Both the position numbers and the translations under genes were made by a program. This document shows, in pieces, positions 45,011 through 54,511 of a DNA stretch of 64,000 nt. Within the stretch, counting starts at the first letter, position 1; every line of letters begins with the position of its first letter. The DNA is from AC-32 sp963736055. Its GTDB lineage: Bacteria; Actinomycetota; Thermoleophilia; Gaiellales; Gaiellaceae. The notes under the pieces were generated by a model. That model was not told the DNA's origin. It did no database searches and saw only the letters and a program-made list of their open reading frames with translations. The stretch lies in the NCBI GenBank assembly GCA_963736055.1, contig CAVTNM010000008.1, positions 186,001 to 250,000 on the forward strand, given 5' to 3'.

Positions 45011-46072
45011 GTGCAGGTAGATCTCCGGAGCACCTGGTGGATCCGCGATGTCGCGATCCCCACGCGCCTCGTGCTCGCGCCGATGGCCGGGGTGAGCGTG
45101 CAGGCGTTTCGCCGCCAGGGCCGCCGTTTCGGCGCCGGGCTGGTGTGCTCGGAGATGGTGAGCTGCGCAGGCCTCCAGCACGGAAACGAGCGGACGCTGG
45201 GCTACTTACGGATCTCCGCAGACGAGCGCCCGCTGGCAGTGCAGATCTTCGGCTCCGATCACGAGGTGATGGCGGATGCGGCGCGGATGGTCGAGGACGC
45301 CGGCGCCGACATCGTCGACGTGAACTTCGGCTGCCCCGTCCGCAAGGTGACGAAGACCGGTGCCGGAGCGACGCTGCTGGACGACGCGGAGCGGGCCTGC
45401 CGGATCGTCTCGGCGGTCGCCGAGGCCGTGGAGGTGCCGGTGACGGTGAAGATGCGGCGAGGCCTCGAGAACGGCTCGCGGGCCTGCCTGGACATCGGCC
45501 CGCGCCTCGTCGAGGCGGGCGCGTCCTCGCTGACCTTGCACCCCCGCTCGGCGAAGCAGATGTACACGGGCCAGGCGGATCACTCGCTGACGACGGAGCT
45601 GGTCGAGCTCGTCGACGTGCCGGTGGTCGCCTCCGGCGACGTCACTTCGAGGGCCCGCGCCCAGGCGATCCTCGCCACGACGGGCGCCGCGGCAGTGATG
45701 GTCGGCCGGGCGGCGCAGGGCAACCCGTGGGCCTTGCGCGAGATCGTCGGCGCCGACTCGACCGAGCCGTCGCGCGAGGAGGTCGTCGCGGAGCTGCTGC
45801 TCTTCATCCGCGAGACGGTGCGCGAGCTGGGCGAACGGCGGGCGACGAGCTTCCTGAAGAAGTTCTACGGCTGGTACCTGGGACGCGGGCGCTTCCCGCG
45901 GCCGTTCAAGCAGGAGCTCGTGCAGCTCGAGACGCTCGACGAGGTGCAGCAGCGGCTCCTGGCCGCCGCTCCGGGCGCCGCCGAGGTGCTGGAGCAGCTG
46001 GAAGCGGAGCTCCCCGACGGCGAGGACGACGTGGTGCTCGACCTGCCGATCTCGATCTACGGCGGCGGCTGA
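45011..46072 (+). CDS. dusB: tRNA-dihydrouridine synthase
   Basis: FMN-dependent enzyme reducing uridines in the tRNA D-loop. The 353 aa TIM-barrel has LVLAPMAGVSVQAFRR near the N-terminus, FGSDHEVMADAARMV, the catalytic Cys in DVNFGCPVRKVTKTGAG, the FMN-phosphate site VMVGRAAQGNPW, and a C-terminal helical RNA-binding domain. GTG start. It is divergent from greA. Confidence 0.95.
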   Translation: MQVDLRSTWWIRDVAIPTRLVLAPMAGVSVQAFRRQGRRFGAGLVCSEMVSCAGLQHGNERTLGYLRISADERPLAVQIFGSDHEVMADAARMVEDAGADIVDVNFGCPVRKVTKTGAGATLLDDAERACRIVSAVAEAVEVPVTVKMRRGLENGSRACLDIGPRLVEAGASSLTLHPRSAKQMYTGQADHSLTTELVELVDVPVVASGDVTSRARAQAILATTGAAAVMVGRAAQGNPWALREIVGADSTEPSREEVVAELLLFIRETVRELGERRATSFLKKFYGWYLGRGRFPRPFKQELVQLETLDEVQQRLLAAAPGAAEVLEQLEAELPDGEDDVVLDLPISIYGGG

Positions 46073-46082
46073 GAGGGCGGGC

Positions 46083-46112
46083 AGACGAGAGGCTCCAGCG
46101 AGCCTCTCGTCT
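46083..46112. terminator. Bidirectional terminator hairpin
   Basis: Perfect 12 bp stem AGACGAGAGGCT - CCAGCG - AGCCTCTCGTCT in the 64 bp gap between the convergent dusB and SGNH-propeller genes. It can serve both strands. Confidence 0.7.
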
Positions 46113-46136
46113 AGTCGTCCGCCACGACGATTCGTC

Positions 46137-48266
46137 TCAGTGTCGCCTGCCGAAGAGCGAGATGTTGGCGTCGACGTTATCGACCACATAAAGCGTTCCC
46201 GTGGCGCGATCGAGCGTCAGGTTGATGGGCCAGCCGCCGGTCCGTTGCTCGAGCACGGTCCCGCGACAACCCTTCGTACTCCCGGCGCGACAGGCCGCGC
46301 CCTTGATCGTCACCACATCCGAATCGACGACGCTCGTGAGGTAAACCGCGTTGGTAGCCCGATCGACCGCGATGCTCCGGCCGACGGCACGGCCCGCGTC
46401 CGAGGGGCTTCCAATCGGCACTGCCGGCGGGCTCTGGCCGCAACCGGAGCTCGTCTGGCCGTTGCAAGTTCGCCCGTCGACGACCGACACGGTTCCGTCG
46501 ATGCTGTTTCCGACGTAGGTCGTGTGCGTGGCGGAGTTGACCCCAATGGCGCGCGGACCCGCCCCGACAGCGACGGTGGCCGGCGGTTGCGCACACCCTG
46601 ATGCGTCCCCGGCATTGCAGTGTGAGCCGTCGATCACGGAGACCGTATTCTCGTTGGTGTTGGTGACGTAGATCGTGTCGGTCGCGGTGTCGACTGCAAG
46701 CGCCTGAGGAGAAGCACCGACAGCCACGACTGGCCAGATTCCGGCGCACCCCATGGGGCTGGAGCCATTGCAAGCTCGCCCATCGATGACCGAGACCGTG
46801 TTGTCGACGCGGTTCGCTACATAAATCGTGTGCGTGGCTTCATTGATCGTGACAGCAAAGGCGCCGCTCCCCGCAGTGGTCTTCGCCGGGATCTTGCTGC
46901 ACCCCGACGTCGTAGCGACATTGCAGGATCGCGCGTCGATCACCGAGACGGTGTTCTCTCCGTTGAATCCGTCTGCGGTGTAGACGGTGTCGGTCGCCCG
47001 ATCGACTGCAACACCCTGCGGGGCGTCCCCCACGGCGATAGTTGGCCATGTCTGTTCGCACCCCGAATCATGATTTGCGCTGCAGGCTCGAATGTTGATC
47101 ACCGAAACGGTGCCGTCGTCCCTATTTGCCACGTAGGCAGTGGCTCGATTCACGGCGACGCCTTGCGGAAGGATCTTGACGGGCGTCGTCGGCGCGAACG
47201 CGGTGCAGCCCGACGTGCGCCGCGCGTTGCAACGAGCCCCGTCGAGGACCGAGACGGTGTTGTAGTCCTGGCTCGCCGCATAGACGGTGTCGGTGGCCGG
47301 GTCGACATCGATCCCGCCACCGTCGAAATCGATCGCCATTGCCGGGGGCGTCTTCGGACAACCTGCGCTCGTACTTGCATTGCAGACGCTGGTGTCGAGC
47401 ACCGAGACGCTGCTGTCTTCCTCGTTCACGATATAGACGCTGTGCGTGACCGGATTCACTGCCGGCCAGATCGGCGCGCTGCCCGCCGGGGCCATCATCG
47501 GGGCATCAGCACACCCCGACGTAACGACGCCGTTGCAAATCGAGGTGTTGATCATCGCCACCGACCCGAGGCGGTCGGGGGCCCCGTTAACGACGTACGC
47601 GGTGTGATGAGCGGCGTCGACCGCGATTGCGCTCGGAGTCGTGCCGACCGAGACGGTGGACGGCGTCTGCCCACAGCCCCCGTGGATGACTCCGTTGCAC
47701 GTCGCCCCGTTGATGACCGAGACCGTGTTGTCGTCGAAGTTCGGCACGTAGATCGTGTCAGTGGCGGGATCGACAGCTACGCCCGAGGGACCTGCGCCAG
47801 CGCCAACAGTGGGCTGGACGGTGACACAACCTGAAATAACTGCGGCATTACAGGTCTCGCCGTTGATCACCGAGACGTTGTTGTCGCCGTAGTTCGCCAC
47901 ATAGATCGTGTTCGTCACCCGATCGACGGCGAGCAGCGTGGGCGTGTTGCCGACGGCAACTTTCGGCGGAGTCTGAGCGCACCCAGAGGTGATCCGCGCG
48001 TTGCAGGTGGTTTCGTCGATCATCGAGACCGTGTTGTCTCCGAGATTGGTCACGTAGACGGTGTGGCTCTCGTGGTCGAGCGCGATGCTGAGTGGAGCGT
48101 TGCCGACCGCGACCGTGGATGGAACGTGACTGCACCCCCCCGAGCGCACGGCGTTACACGTAGCACTGTCGAACACAGAGACCGTGTTGTCGACGCCGTT
48201 CGCGACGTAGACCGTGTGGGTGGCTGCGTCGACGGCGATCCCGACTGGATTGGCACCGACTGCGAC
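46137..48266 (-). repeat. Fourteen tandem YVTN-type protein repeats
   Basis: Coding repeat region of the SGNH protein. Blade signatures can be followed as VDNTVSVFDSATCN, GDNTVSMIDETTCN, GDNNVSVINGETCN and so on to the last VDANISLFGRRH, which lacks cysteines. Period is about 150 bp. The copies differ at most third positions and many residues, so the array is old rather than freshly expanded. Confidence 0.75.
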
Positions 48267-49157
48267 TCTCGGAGTTGCCCACGGCAGCCCCGGAGGCCCG
48301 GTACTTCCGGACAAGCTGCCGGCGCCGGAGAAGTGCGACAAAGGCCAAGACCTGCCGGTATGAACGGCCTTGTGTAATGGAGCAAAACCTACGGAGGCGA
48401 TCGCCTCGGCGATGCGCCGCTGTCCCTCCGCATTCGGATGCGTGTGGTCATCCATGAGAAACGGGGTCGGAGCTTCCGTTCCCGACTGCCCGTTGAACAC
48501 GGGGATGAGATCGACGCATGCCGCCCGCTCTGCACGCGCGGCCGCGCAGATCGCGGCGTTGAGCTGTCGAATCTTCTCCGCGAAGAACACCTGAAACTCG
48601 TCGCCGGGTGGAGCAGCTGGATCTCCGATGGCCGGGTTGAAGTAGTCGGTGACTCGGAGAACCGTGCGCCTGCCGTGTCGCAACTTCCGAACGGCCGCGA
48701 GCGTCGCCTTGAGGTTTGGTGTCAGCCGTCTGAAAGCGGCCTGGTAGCAGTCGTCCGTCTCGGGGCCGCCGCAGGCGGCCATGTCGTTGTTGCCGATCGT
48801 GACGGTGATCAGATCGGCAGCGGCCAGTTTTCGCCGGAAGACCTGGTCGGTCCGAACGAGCTGCAGGAGCCCGGCTGAGTTGAGATTCGTGGACTGGTTG
48901 AGGTTTACCGTGCTGACAGGTCTCTGCAGTGCGCGCGTGGCCGCCGTCCCGTAGAGCGCGACGTAGCTCGTGCACGGCTGGCAGTTGGCAGCATCACCAG
49001 TGGAATCGCCGATGCCGACGAGCGTGAGAGGCCTATGCCCGGCTCCGGACCTTGCCGAACTCGCTCCCACCGCGACCGTGAACAAGGCCGTTAGGGCAAT
49101 GACTGCGGCCGTTATACGAGCGCAGCGAGGCAAACCGGACAATTCAACCCTCTTCAT
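46137..49157 (-). CDS. Secreted SGNH hydrolase fused to a 14-repeat YVTN propeller
   Basis: A 1006 aa exported protein; ATG 49155-49157 with GGGGAGGATCA upstream. Signal peptide residues 1-35. Residues 43-262 are an SGNH/GDSL esterase: block I GIGDSTGD (Ser52), block III TIGNND (Asn124), block V DDHTHPNAEG (Asp237, His240). A 35-residue Gly/Ser/Pro linker follows. From about residue 298 to the end come fourteen repeats of roughly 50 residues with the core VAVG..P..VAVD..T.T.YV.N..DNTVSVID..CN....GC. Thirteen carry the paired Cys about ten residues apart. Fourteen blades suggest two seven-bladed propellers. Probably a surface esterase with a large binding platform; substrate unknown. Confidence 0.85.
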   Translation of the reverse strand: MKRVELSGLPRCARITAAVIALTALFTVAVGASSARSGAGHRPLTLVGIGDSTGDAANCQPCTSYVALYGTAATRALQRPVSTVNLNQSTNLNSAGLLQLVRTDQVFRRKLAAADLITVTIGNNDMAACGGPETDDCYQAAFRRLTPNLKATLAAVRKLRHGRRTVLRVTDYFNPAIGDPAAPPGDEFQVFFAEKIRQLNAAICAAARAERAACVDLIPVFNGQSGTEAPTPFLMDDHTHPNAEGQRRIAEAIASVGFAPLHKAVHTGRSWPLSHFSGAGSLSGSTGPPGLPWATPRVAVGANPVGIAVDAATHTVYVANGVDNTVSVFDSATCNAVRSGGCSHVPSTVAVGNAPLSIALDHESHTVYVTNLGDNTVSMIDETTCNARITSGCAQTPPKVAVGNTPTLLAVDRVTNTIYVANYGDNNVSVINGETCNAAVISGCVTVQPTVGAGAGPSGVAVDPATDTIYVPNFDDNTVSVINGATCNGVIHGGCGQTPSTVSVGTTPSAIAVDAAHHTAYVVNGAPDRLGSVAMINTSICNGVVTSGCADAPMMAPAGSAPIWPAVNPVTHSVYIVNEEDSSVSVLDTSVCNASTSAGCPKTPPAMAIDFDGGGIDVDPATDTVYAASQDYNTVSVLDGARCNARRTSGCTAFAPTTPVKILPQGVAVNRATAYVANRDDGTVSVINIRACSANHDSGCEQTWPTIAVGDAPQGVAVDRATDTVYTADGFNGENTVSVIDARSCNVATTSGCSKIPAKTTAGSGAFAVTINEATHTIYVANRVDNTVSVIDGRACNGSSPMGCAGIWPVVAVGASPQALAVDTATDTIYVTNTNENTVSVIDGSHCNAGDASGCAQPPATVAVGAGPRAIGVNSATHTTYVGNSIDGTVSVVDGRTCNGQTSSGCGQSPPAVPIGSPSDAGRAVGRSIAVDRATNAVYLTSVVDSDVVTIKGAACRAGSTKGCRGTVLEQRTGGWPINLTLDRATGTLYVVDNVDANISLFGRRH

Positions 49158-49940
49158 TGATCCTCCCCTCCCGACCGAAGCGACACAGCGGCGCGAATCC
49201 AGTCGCGGCAATCGCGGCCGCGACCTTCTCCTGGATCTGCGCGGCCGTGAAGACCCCGGTTACTTGCTCATCGCCAGATGGCCCGTTCAGCGCATGGAAG
49301 CAGATCGACGTAAACCGCGCCTTCGGATTGCGCCGCTCTCCGGATCGCAGCATTTAGCTCCCTGATCTTCTCGGCAAAGAAGGTCTGAAATGCCTCTCCG
49401 GGAGGCGCCTCCGGATCGCCGATCGCATAGTTGTAGACGCCGAGCGACGCGGATAGCTGTTCGCTTGCCGTGTCGCAACTTCTTGATCTCTCCAAGTGTC
49501 GCCTTCAGGTTCGGCTTCACTTGCTTGATCGCCGCCTCGAAGCAGTCGTCCGGCACGGGAGGCCAGTCGCAAGCGAGCGATGTCGTTGTTCCCAATGCCC
49601 ACTGTCACGAGATCGGCAGAGGCAAGGTTCTTCCGGAAGACCCCATCCGATCGAACAAGCTCGAGCAGCCCGGCTGACTTCAGATTCGTCGACCGGGCAA
49701 GGTTGACTCTCGGACCGGTCTGTGTAGCGCTGCTGCGGCCGCGTCCCCGTAGAGGTTCACGATAGCTGACGCACGGGAAGCACTCGGCAGGATCGCCGGT
49801 CGAGTCACCGATGCCGACGAGCTTCAGCGGCCTCGCGTCGCGGTGGGCTCCGCTGAGCTCGCCGAGGAAGCGGTGGCCAGCGAGGCCACCGCTGCGACGA
49901 GGATCGCGATCAGGACACATCGACCCTTTCGGATCGCTCC
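49144..49940 (-). pseudogene. Decayed paralogue of the SGNH hydrolase
   Basis: Fragments in several frames of the minus strand align in order with the SGNH domain of the intact gene just downstream: a signal peptide (LIAILVAAVASLATASSA), block I KLVGIGDSTGD, RSTNLKSAGLLELVRSDGVF, block III TVGIGNND, PNLKATLGEIKKLRHGKR, NYAIGDPEAPPGEAFQTFFA and EKVAAAIAATGFAPL. At least five frame changes are needed to join them, block V is not found, and there is no propeller. It overlaps the start of the intact gene by 14 bp. This looks like a tandem duplicate that has lost function. Confidence 0.75.
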
Positions 49941-50048
49941 TGATTCTGTGCATACGACGGCCCTCCCTCTCGTTTGCCCGGCCGCCGTTATCGCAACAGC
50001 CGCTGCAAGAACGCTGGAATTCCCCTGCAACGAGGCTCGGGACACGGC

Positions 50049-50077
50049 TTACAACGCGTCAACCCGCGTGTTACGGT
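50049..50077 (+). promoter_or_regulatory. Candidate promoter of the BTAD regulator
   Basis: TTACAA (50049-50054), 17 bp spacer, TACGGT (50072-50077), giving a 20-base leader with GGGAGG before GTG 50105. Confidence 0.45.
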
Positions 50078-50104
50078 CGGGTCGAGCCAGCGCTGGGAGG
50101 TGAC

Positions 50105-51905
50105 GTGGAGTTTCGAGTCCTGGGGCCGCTCGAAGTCGAGGAGGACGGACACGCTCTTCCGCTCGGCGGTGCAAAGCAGCGTGCATTGCTCGCGACACTG
50201 CTCGTGCGAGCGAACCGAGTGGTTTCGGTGGACGCCCTACTCGATGAGCTCTGGGGAGAACAACCGCCTGATTCGGCGGCCAACATGATCCAGGGCTACG
50301 TCTCCCGCCTGCGCAAGGTCTTCGCGAGCGACGGTGGCGACGTAATCGTCCACAGCCCGCCCGGTTATGTCCTCCGCGTCGAGCCCGAACGGATCGACTC
50401 GCACCGTTTCGAACACCTCCTACGGGAGTCGACGGAAGCACGCTCGGACGGAGACCTCGAAGCGGCCGCCGCCAGGCTGCGAGAAGCCCTTGCTCTTTGG
50501 CGGGGCGCCGCCCTCTCGGACGTCGAGGTCAACTCGTTCGTCGAGATCGAGCTGGCCCGTCTCGAGGAACTCCGTCTCACCGCGATCGAGGAGCGGATCG
50601 ACATCGATTTGGCACTCGGCCACCACGCCGAGATCGTGGCCGAGCTCGAGGCACTCGTCGCCGAGCATCCACTTCGGGAGCGGTTACGCCGCGAGCTGAT
50701 GCTCGCCCTCTACCGCTGTGACCGCCAAGCGGAGGCACTGTCGGTCTATCGGAGCGGACGGCACCACCTCGTCGAGGAGCTCGGAATCGAGCCGGGTGCC
50801 GAGCCTGCGCGAGCTCGAGCGGGCGATCCTTGCCCATGACCCGTCAGTCGAGACGCCAGTCGTCGCGCCGACGACCGACGCACCCGCGACGAGCATCGTC
50901 GGGTCCCGCAGGCGCCGAGGCCTCTTGATCGCGGCCGCAACACTCGCCATCGGAGGCGCGGTGGCAGTTGCCGTGACGGATTCAGGGGAGCCGAGTCGAG
51001 CACCGTCACGGTGTCGGCAAAACTCGGTCGGCGTGATCGATCCCTCTACAAACCGAGTGACGGATGCCGTTGTCGGCATCGGCCCGACCCCGGGCGGCCT
51101 TGCGGTGGCCAATGGCGCCGTATGGGTTGCGAACCGCGGTGACCAGACTGTTGCGCGCCTGAGCGTGCACACCCACGAGCTGGAGCGCACGATTCCTGTT
51201 CACGGGACACCGACCGGGATCGCCGCGACAGACCGTGCGGTCTGGGTCACTCACGGATTCCAAGGGACGCTCGAGCGCATCGACACGCGATACGACCAAG
51301 TTGCCCAGCGGATCGGCGTCCTATCCGCACGTGCGGCCCAGACGTCGACGATCGCGGGAACCGTGACCGTTGGCCCGAGGGCGATGAGGACTGTGTGGGC
51401 CGCCTACAGCGACTCGACCGTGGTCAGGGTCGACACACGAGGCGACCGGAGCAGGATCAGCGCCCACGGGTACGCGGGCTATACGCCGACAGGGATCGCT
51501 GCGGGCATGGGAGCGGTCTGGGTCGCCAATTACAACGCAAACACCGTCAGCCGTCTCGATCCGAGCAGCCTCGACCCGGCGGGCCCCCACCCCATCAACG
51601 TCGGAAAGGGGCCAATCGGCCTCGCTGTCGGAGGGGGTGCGGTCTGGGTCGCAGATAGTTTCGAGAACACGGTCTCACGCATCGATCCGCTCACGAACGC
51701 CTCAACGAGCACACCGGTAGGCAGGTACCCGGTTGCTGTCGTGTCCGGCTACGGCAGCGTCTGGATCGCAAACAGCAAGTCCGGAACGGTTTCGCGCATC
51801 GATCCGAAGACTGGGAAGCTTGTCGGAACGATCAGGGTCGGCGGCAATCCGGCAGGCATCGCCGTCGGAGCCGGCCGCGTTTGGGTAACGGTCGACGGCG
51901 GCTGA
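50105..51905 (+). pseudogene. BTAD regulator with membrane segment and propeller, one frameshift
   Basis: AfsR/SARP-type regulator. Residues 1-95 are a winged-helix DNA-binding domain (VEFRVLGPLEVEEDGHALPL, then SRLRKVFASDG); 100-235 are the BTAD TPR-like domain ending LVEELGIEPGAE. At 50801-50806 one extra base shifts the frame; the continuation LRELERAILAHDP is exactly the expected end of BTAD. After it come a single membrane helix (RGLLIAAATLAIGGAVAVAV) and a C-terminal propeller of about 42-residue blades (NGAVWVANRGDQTVARL, GAVWVANYNANTVSRLD). Corrected length is 599 aa. The design suggests a membrane-tethered regulator with an outside sensor. If the shift is real, only the cytoplasmic half is made. 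Confidence 0.82.
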
Positions 51906-51922
51906 CGCAGGCGTTCGTGGTC

Positions 51923-53596
51923 TCACTTCAGGCAGGCAGCGGCTAGATCCAGGCCACCGCCGGCGTTCGCGTATCCGTTGAAAACGATGCACCCGACGCG
52001 GTTCGAGACGAGGAGTCTCGTGTTCCGCGTTCCCCAGACGGCGAGCGGCGCCTCGTTCTCGGCGAGATCGAGGGCGAGTCGCCCGTAGGCGCGGTAGCGG
52101 CTGGGGCCCGAGAGCCTCGAAGCCCTTGCCATCCTCCGGTTGTACCGGGGTACGTCGAAGTAGGACAGGTTGGTGTTGCCTTCCTTTGTGATCGTCCGCC
52201 CATCGAGCAGTCCGTTGATGAACCAGATCGGATCGAGCCACTCTCCGTTCCAGCCCCCGAAGGTCATGTCGAACGGCTCGCCTCTTTTTCCTACCTTCTC
52301 GAGCAGGACAGGGAAAGGGTATTGCTCGATGGCGACCCGAACGCCGATCTGCTTCAGGTCTCTCTGGACAATCTGTGCCTGCGTAGTTTGGACGTCGCTG
52401 TCAGACGCGTAAAGCACGGCCACGCCTCCCCTCGTATGCCCTCGAGCCAGCGCGCGCGCGCGGACGAGGTTCGCGCGTCGCAGTGGGTAGGGATGCACAC
52501 CTGAGGCGCCTGGGACACCTCGCGGCAGATAGCTGTCGCTCGGCGATCCCCAATAGGGACCGCGCGCGCGGACGAGAGCCGGGCGGTCGAGCGCGAAGTT
52601 GACGGCTCTTCGAAGCGTGCGGTTGTTTCGGAACAGCGGCCGCTGCGTGTTAAGCGCGAGGTAAAAGATCGTGTCTTCGGGCCGAACGAAGAAGCGGTTT
52701 CTGTTCACACCGTACTTCTTCCCGAGGTCACCCGCTGCCTGGGTCGGGACATCTCCACCGGAGCAACCGAAATTGAAGCCGCACCCCCAATCGACCTGGC
52801 TTCGGTCGATCTCACGCGTGATCGTGTCCGGGTCGTCGCCGATCTTCGCTACGAACTGGGCCACGTAATGTGGTCGACTGCCGCGGTAGAACCTGTTGCG
52901 TTTCAGGACGAGCTCGTGGTCGCGTGTCCACATGGCGATGTAGTAGGGCCCGGAGCCTGGTGGCGGTACGTCGATGCCCTCGGGTTTCGTCGGGTAGGCA
53001 AGCGGGACCGGGCACAGCGGCGGCAATGCGAGGCGAGTGACGAAGTCACCGAGCCTCTTCGTCAATCGGATCGAGAGCACGTTGCCTCTGGCGCGAACCC
53101 CCGCGGCATGTCCTTTCTTTCCCTGCTCGACGGCGCGTGCACCCGCTATGTCGTCGATGAAGCCTGCGGCGAACGACTTCTCGTCCGGGCTGAGCACGCG
53201 GTCGATCTCGCGCGCGTAGTTGGCTGCTGTAACGCGAATGCCAGTGTTGAAGCGGATTCCCTTCCGGATCCGGAACGTGTACGTCAGGCCGTCGGTGGAG
53301 ACGCTCGGGTAGTCGGCCGCCGCCTCGGGCACGATCCGATTACCGGCCGGCGGTGGCTTGTCGGGATACCTCACAAGAAGGGCACAGGTGGCCAGCTCGG
53401 CCCACCAGAAGGCTGCGCGCGCAGGATCGACCGAATCGTAAGTGGTGGCCGCAATCCGGAAGGTCCCGCCTTCGCGGGTCCGCACTGCGTCGCTGTGCGG
53501 TCGGTTCGGGCCGGCGGCTGCGGCGCCGAGCAGCCCGCCGCCGAGTACGAGCATCAGGGCCGAAACTAAGAGCCTCCCGCTCACACCGACGGGCAT
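51923..53596 (-). CDS. ABC transporter solute-binding protein, family 5
   Basis: A 557 aa exported protein of the SBP_bac_5 (peptide/nickel/opine) family. Signal peptide MPVGVSGRLLVSALMLVLGG to about residue 28, without a lipobox Cys. The mature part shows GGTFRIAATTYDSVDPA, the family region YTFRIRKGIRFNTG, GSGPYYIAMW, and LRRAVNFALDRPALVRARG. It converges on the BTAD gene with 17 bp between stops. No permease or ATPase gene is nearby, so it may act as a ligand presenter rather than a transport part. Ligand unknown, possibly an oligopeptide. Confidence 0.88.
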   Translation of the reverse strand: MPVGVSGRLLVSALMLVLGGGLLGAAAAGPNRPHSDAVRTREGGTFRIAATTYDSVDPARAAFWWAELATCALLVRYPDKPPPAGNRIVPEAAADYPSVSTDGLTYTFRIRKGIRFNTGIRVTAANYAREIDRVLSPDEKSFAAGFIDDIAGARAVEQGKKGHAAGVRARGNVLSIRLTKRLGDFVTRLALPPLCPVPLAYPTKPEGIDVPPPGSGPYYIAMWTRDHELVLKRNRFYRGSRPHYVAQFVAKIGDDPDTITREIDRSQVDWGCGFNFGCSGGDVPTQAAGDLGKKYGVNRNRFFVRPEDTIFYLALNTQRPLFRNNRTLRRAVNFALDRPALVRARGPYWGSPSDSYLPRGVPGASGVHPYPLRRANLVRARALARGHTRGGVAVLYASDSDVQTTQAQIVQRDLKQIGVRVAIEQYPFPVLLEKVGKRGEPFDMTFGGWNGEWLDPIWFINGLLDGRTITKEGNTNLSYFDVPRYNRRMARASRLSGPSRYRAYGRLALDLAENEAPLAVWGTRNTRLLVSNRVGCIVFNGYANAGGGLDLAAACLK

Positions 53597-53653
53597 CTAG
53601 TCAACGCTACTCCTACTAGTCGCGACGATGAAGATTTGAAGCGGACGCCTGGG

Positions 53654-54511
53654 TTACGTCTGAGCCGCGGCGAACGCGCCCACGAGCTCGCCAATCTGCG
53701 CTGGAGCGTACGAGACGAGGTCGTGGATCCCGTCCTGGAACGACTCGACCCGGGCTTCGGGAAGCGCCGTCCGAAAGCGCTCGACCGCCACCTCCGGGAC
53801 ATCGGGCTCCGGCGCCGTCACCAGCAGCACCGGCACGCCCGCCGCGGCGATCGGTGTGTACGTCTCCGTGACCGGTTCCCGGCGGCCGCCGTGTTTGATC
53901 GCGCCAAGAGCCTCGGCCTCCAGGATCGGCACCACACGCCCGTCGAGCTCTCGCATCGTCGCCCGGTGCGCCGCCTCGAGAGCGGGCGTCCACCGGCCGA
54001 GCGACTCCCGCTCGAACGCGAAGTACGCATCCCAGCTGGCGAACGAGTCCTCCTCGATCTCGTCGCGAGCGTCGGCGACGCACGTGGCGAGATCGGCGGT
54101 GAGGTCCGCGCCCACGTCTCCCGGGTCGACGTAGCCGCCGTCGATGAGCGTCAGGCTCGCCGTCTGCTCCGGGAACTGCGCGGCGAAGGAGCAACCGACC
54201 CGGGCGCCCCACGAGAAGCCGACGAACGCGACCTGGCCGAGCTCGAGCTCGGCGACCAGGCGCGCCGCGAGCTCCGCGAGCGCTGAAGGCCGATAGGCCT
54301 CTGGCGGGAACGCTCCGGACCTCCCGTGGCCCGGTGGATCCGGCGAGATCACCCGCAGGCCGTGCTCCTCCGTCAAGACCGGCGCGAGCTCGTTCGCGTG
54401 GAGACCGCATCCCGAGAGGCCGTCCCAGTAGAGCAGCGACGGCGACCCGCTTTCGCCCCACTCGCGTACGAACAGCGACGCGCCGTCGAGGTCGACCGTG
54501 AACGACTTCAC
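53654..54511 (-). CDS. Alpha/beta hydrolase
   Basis: A 285 aa hydrolase. Start GTG 54509-54511 overlaps the coaX stop (GTGA). Nucleophile elbow GFSWGA (Ser), oxyanion region YWDGLSGCG, SPDPPGHGRSG, and catalytic His in DGIHDL near the end, with an acidic residue in TAPEPD. Typical of esterases, epoxide hydrolases and C-C hydrolases; substrate unknown. Coupled to pantothenate kinase by position only. Confidence 0.86.
   Translation of the reverse strand: MKSFTVDLDGASLFVREWGESGSPSLLYWDGLSGCGLHANELAPVLTEEHGLRVISPDPPGHGRSGAFPPEAYRPSALAELAARLVAELELGQVAFVGFSWGARVGCSFAAQFPEQTASLTLIDGGYVDPGDVGADLTADLATCVADARDEIEEDSFASWDAYFAFERESLGRWTPALEAAHRATMRELDGRVVPILEAEALGAIKHGGRREPVTETYTPIAAAGVPVLLVTAPEPDVPEVAVERFRTALPEARVESFQDGIHDLVSYAPAQIGELVGAFAAAQT

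Noticed and set aside
46137..48266. Regular 150 bp repeats that might suggest a repeat array
   Set aside because: The repeats are in frame, encode conserved propeller blades and have no constant spacer structure, so they are not CRISPR or satellite DNA.
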